The translations under genes were made by a program, and so were the position numbers. Under the pieces are notes generated by a model. It worked only from the letters and a program-made list of their open reading frames with translations, was not told the DNA's origin and ran no database searches. Shown here piece after piece: positions 12,446-15,197 of a stretch of DNA of 15,197 nt. This stretch comes from an uncultured Actinomycetes bacterium. Lineage in GTDB: Bacteria; Actinomycetota; Actinomycetes; Nanopelagicales; Nanopelagicaceae. The DNA is taken from assembly GCA_903897475.1 (NCBI GenBank), contig CAIUBS010000043.1, positions 1 through 15,197 of the forward strand, given 5' to 3'. The first letter of the stretch is position 1, and every line of letters starts with the position of its first letter.

Positions 12446-13728
12446 TAATTAATACCTTCAACTCTTAAAACACTAGCCACATCAGTGACCACGGCTAGAT
12501 TGCCAAGATCCCTAACTGTTGCACTAAGTGCAGATTCTGTAGAGCTATGAGTCATAACTATCAATTCTGCCTTATCTCCTGCTCCAGTTTGGCGGACAGT
12601 TTGGATTGAAACTTTGTGAGAAGCAAAAACATGTGCGACCGCCTCTAAAACACCTGGCTTATCGGCAACATTTAATCTTATTAAATACCGAGTCTTTGTC
12701 TCACCTATCGAAGCAATCTTTAGGTCAGCGTAATCACTCTCTTTAGGTCCTAACCCACCTGAAACCTTGTGTCTTGCAACTGCAACTAAATCACCAAGAA
12801 TTGCACTTGCAGTTGGCTCCCCACCTGCTCCTCTGCCATAAAACATCATTTGTCCTGCAGCTTGTGCTTCCACAAAAACAGCATTAAATGAATCTCTAAC
12901 TGAAGCAAGTGGATGATCTCGAGAAATCAACGCTGGGTGAACACGCACTGAAATACTGCCTTCAGATGTTAGCTCTGCAATTGCTAGCAACTTAATTACC
13001 ATATCAATTGCTTTTGCTACCTTAACATCGGTTGCAGTTATTTTTGAAATACCTTCTCGATAAACATCTGAATCTGTCACTCTGGAGTGAAACGCTAAGC
13101 TCGCTAAGATTGCAGCTTTTGCAGCAGCATCAATTCCTTCAACATCAGCAGTTGGATCAGACTCAGCAAATCCAAGATTTTGTGCTTGCTTTAAGGCATC
13201 AGAAAATGCTGTTCCGTTTTCATCCATTTTTGTAAGAATGTAATTTGTTGTGCCATTTACAATGCCCATAACGCGAAGTACATGATCACCAACTAACGAC
13301 TCTCTAAGTGGTCGCAGAATCGGAATTGCACCAGCAACTGCAGCCTCATAGTACAAATCAACATTTGCTTTATCAGCTGCCTCATACAACTGAGCACCAT
13401 CTTTAGCTAGTAAAGCTTTATTGGCAGTAACCACAGACTTTCCATTTTTAATTGCAGTTAAAATTAAATCTTTAGCAGGATCTATTCCGCCAATAACCTC
13501 AATTATTAAATCAATTTCTGGATCAGAAACAATTGAATTGGAATCAGTAGTTAGTAAACTACTTGGAATTCCTTCACGATTTGACTTGATATCTCTAACT
13601 GAAATTTTTACCAATTCTAAATTTGCACCAGCTCTAGAAGATAGATCTGCCTTGTTGTTAATGAGTAAGCGAGCAATTTGTAGCCCCACCACCCCACAGC
13701 CAAGCATTCCCACTTTTAGAGTTTTCAT
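12445..13728 (-). CDS. hom: Homoserine dehydrogenase with C-terminal ACT domain
   Basis: Reduces aspartate 4-semialdehyde to homoserine with NAD(P)H, the branch point away from lysine. NAD(P)-binding LGCGVVGLQIA (9-19), TANKALL (101-107), GIVNGTTNYILTKM (155-168) and the substrate site ESDPTADVEGIDAAAK (189-204) with K204 are all present. Residues about 347-420 (YLIRLNVADKPGVLEAVAHV onward) form an ACT domain, which in this family usually binds threonine for feedback inhibition. The enzyme is monofunctional, without an aspartokinase part; 427 residues is normal. It begins 19 nt after lysA. No leader peptide or attenuator is visible, so control is probably allosteric. Confidence 0.97.
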   Translation of the reverse strand: MKTLKVGMLGCGVVGLQIARLLINNKADLSSRAGANLELVKISVRDIKSNREGIPSSLLTTDSNSIVSDPEIDLIIEVIGGIDPAKDLILTAIKNGKSVVTANKALLAKDGAQLYEAADKANVDLYYEAAVAGAIPILRPLRESLVGDHVLRVMGIVNGTTNYILTKMDENGTAFSDALKQAQNLGFAESDPTADVEGIDAAAKAAILASLAFHSRVTDSDVYREGISKITATDVKVAKAIDMVIKLLAIAELTSEGSISVRVHPALISRDHPLASVRDSFNAVFVEAQAAGQMMFYGRGAGGEPTASAILGDLVAVARHKVSGGLGPKESDYADLKIASIGETKTRYLIRLNVADKPGVLEAVAHVFASHKVSIQTVRQTGAGDKAELIVMTHSSTESALSATVRDLGNLAVVTDVASVLRVEGIN

Positions 13729-13747
13729 AGAGTTAAGTATCTCAAAC

Positions 13748-15118
13748 TTATGACAGTCGCCGTGGCGCTTGATCTACATCCAAATTGAGTAAATCTTGCT
13801 CAGTTTCTCGGCGTAGTATCAATTTAGCGCTGCCCTTTTGGACGGTGACTACTGCAGGCCTTGGAATGTGATTGTAATTGCTTGCCATACTTCTTCCATA
13901 TGCACCTGTTGCAGGAATAGCTAATAGGTCACCAGGTTTAACATCTTCTGGAAATTCGATATTTGAAATCAAAATATCTCCAGATTCGCAATGCTTTCCA
14001 ACCACTCGTGATTTAACTGCATTGGCTATTGAAGATCTATTTGCTAAAAATGCACTATATGTTGCTCCATACAAAGCTGGCCGAATATTGTCACTCATAC
14101 CACCATCAACTGATATGTACTTTCGAGTCGACCCATCATCTAGTGTCACATCTTTAGTAGTTCCAACCTCATAGATTGTGGTTGTAGTCGGACCCACAAT
14201 TGCCCGACCTGGCTCGATTGAGATTTTTGGAACTGAAATATTCAAGCGCTGACATTCAGATTTAATAATTTTTGCAACAGCCGGAATAACAAGCTCGGGA
14301 GATATTGCAACTTCTTTAGGAGTGTATGCAATGCCGTAACCGCCACCAATATTTAATTCAGCTAATTCTTTTCCGAACTTTTTCTTAAAGGATGCAAGTA
14401 CCTCAATTAGACGTTTGGCAGCAGTAATAAATCCTTCGACTTCAAAAATCTGAGAGCCAATATGGCAATGAATCCCAGACAGTTCTAGATTACTTTCATT
14501 CATGCATTTATCTATTGCATCAGAGGCACTACCAGAGGCAATAGAGAAGCCAAACTTCACATCTTCATGCGCTGTAGAAATAAACTCATGAGTATGTACC
14601 TCAACTCCTGGAGTTAACCTCAGATAGACTTTTTGCGTTTTATTCAAACTTTTTGCAATACTTGAAACTCTATTTATCTCATCAAATGAATCAAGCACAA
14701 TTACACCAACTTCAGACTCAATTGCTAATTTAATCTCAGCCTCAGATTTATTATTACCATGAAACTCAATATTTTCTGATGGAAATTTAGCAGCTAGTGC
14801 TACTAATAGTTCTCCACCACTACATACATCAAGGCCAACATTAAGTTCTTTAAGCCACTTTGCAATTTCAACACTTATAAAAGATTTTGCGGCGTAGTAC
14901 AGATTGTTCTTCTCAAACTCACTATCCATAGCCAATTTCCATGCTTTGGTTCGTAAGTAAAAGTCATCTTGATCTATTACAAATAGTGGAGACCCAAACT
15001 CTTTTATAAGTGAGTCTGCTGGGCAGCCAGCTATTGATAACTTACCTCCGAACTTATTTTCATTTTCAAATTTTAAATTACTAGAAAATAGTGAAGTTGG
15101 ATAATTATTAGCAGCCAT
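13748..15118 (-). CDS. lysA: Diaminopimelate decarboxylase
   Basis: PLP enzyme of alanine-racemase fold that decarboxylates meso-diaminopimelate to L-lysine, the last step of the pathway. K78 in YYAAKSF binds PLP. GIHCHIGSQIF (215-225), NIGGGYGIAYT (256-266), EPGRAIVGP (302-310) and CESGD (377-381), the catalytic cysteine block contributed to the partner subunit, all fit. The length of 456 residues is within the range seen in Actinobacteria. The ATG at 15118 overlaps the argS TAA by 1 nt (TAATG), with GGAG 8 nt upstream inside argS. The argS-lysA-hom order is conserved in Actinobacteria. Confidence 0.97.
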   Translation of the reverse strand: MAANNYPTSLFSSNLKFENENKFGGKLSIAGCPADSLIKEFGSPLFVIDQDDFYLRTKAWKLAMDSEFEKNNLYYAAKSFISVEIAKWLKELNVGLDVCSGGELLVALAAKFPSENIEFHGNNKSEAEIKLAIESEVGVIVLDSFDEINRVSSIAKSLNKTQKVYLRLTPGVEVHTHEFISTAHEDVKFGFSIASGSASDAIDKCMNESNLELSGIHCHIGSQIFEVEGFITAAKRLIEVLASFKKKFGKELAELNIGGGYGIAYTPKEVAISPELVIPAVAKIIKSECQRLNISVPKISIEPGRAIVGPTTTTIYEVGTTKDVTLDDGSTRKYISVDGGMSDNIRPALYGATYSAFLANRSSIANAVKSRVVGKHCESGDILISNIEFPEDVKPGDLLAIPATGAYGRSMASNYNHIPRPAVVTVQKGSAKLILRRETEQDLLNLDVDQAPRRLS

Positions 15119-15197
15119 TACATTTTCTCCGGAGCACTAACACCAAGTAAATCTAAACCATTGCTAATCACTTGTGCTGTAGCTTGACATAGAGTTG
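15118..15197 (-). CDS. argS: Arginyl-tRNA synthetase, C-terminal end only (partial)
   Basis: The last 25 codons before the TAA at 15120-15118 read TLCQATAQVISNGLDLLG followed by VSAPEKM. This matches the C-terminus of class I arginyl-tRNA synthetases (pattern LCxATxxVLxxGLxLLGVxAPExM), the end of the anticodon-binding helical domain. The rest of the gene lies beyond the right edge. The position directly before lysA agrees with the usual actinobacterial order. Too short for catalytic motifs to be seen, but the terminal pattern is distinctive. Confidence 0.9.
   Translation of the reverse strand, partial: TLCQATAQVISNGLDLLGVSAPEKM

Noticed and set aside
13729..13747. Search for a leader peptide, T-box or riboswitch ahead of hom, or a lysine riboswitch ahead of lysA.
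   Set aside because: The lysA-hom gap is only 19 nt and lysA overlaps argS, so there is no room for such an element in the window.
13421..13753. Open frame of 110 codons on the plus strand opposite the start of hom.
   Set aside because: Its reading is the mirror of the conserved hom NAD-binding region; no motif, no ribosome site and no independent support.

Overview
The window is a dense, visibly AT-rich stretch of bacterial chromosome in which every supported gene lies on the minus strand. Read in the direction of transcription (high to low coordinates) the order is argS (last 25 codons only), lysA, hom, thrC, thrB, rho, rpmE, prfA, prmC, a Sua5/YrdC-domain gene, glyA, a WecA/MraY-family gene, atpI, a small AtpZ-like gene, atpB, atpE, atpF and atpH. 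This order matches the conserved argS-to-ATP-synthase block of Actinobacteria as I remember it from Streptomyces and relatives. Other actinobacterial marks are the 275-residue delta subunit with a duplicated N-terminal domain, a Rho with a long Asn/Arg-rich insertion, and the c and a subunit sequences. The AT-rich composition, the 1- and 4-nt gene overlaps and the short spacers suggest a streamlined actinobacterium, perhaps a freshwater acI/Nanopelagicales type. That placement is inference and was not tested by any search.

Region by region: 15197-13748 holds the argS end and lysA (last step of lysine synthesis). 13728-10404 holds hom-thrC-thrB, joined by 1-nt TAATG/TAGTG overlaps, which convert aspartate semialdehyde to threonine. 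10403-10256 is a 148-nt leader with tandem repeats and a hairpin in front of rho. rho is followed by a 125-nt spacer with a reasonable promoter candidate and a hairpin, then rpmE (zinc-type L31). A very strong intrinsic terminator (about 8231-8277) closes the rpmE unit. Only 33 nt after it begins a tightly packed run: prfA (RF1), prmC (methylates the GGQ of RF1), the YrdC-domain gene, glyA, wecA, atpI and the AtpZ-like gene. An 11-bp perfect inverted repeat over the AtpZ-like stop codon and a structured 149-nt spacer separate this run from atpBEFH, which continues off the window toward atpA.

Functionally the window combines aspartate-family amino-acid synthesis (lysine, threonine), one-carbon metabolism (GlyA), translation termination (RF1 and its methylase), transcription termination (Rho), a ribosomal protein, the first step of a polyprenyl-linked glycan, and most of the membrane sector of the F-type ATP synthase.

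I see no mobile element, CRISPR array, tRNA, rRNA or clearly new multi-gene system. No gene-free stretch exceeds 149 nt. The observations most worth a second look are: the YrdC-domain protein, which has lost most ligand-binding motifs of threonylcarbamoyl-AMP synthases; the short c subunit with an altered helix-packing motif behind an almost T-free leader; the duplicated domain in the delta subunit; the strong terminator crowded against prfA; and the phased tandem repeats upstream of rho.
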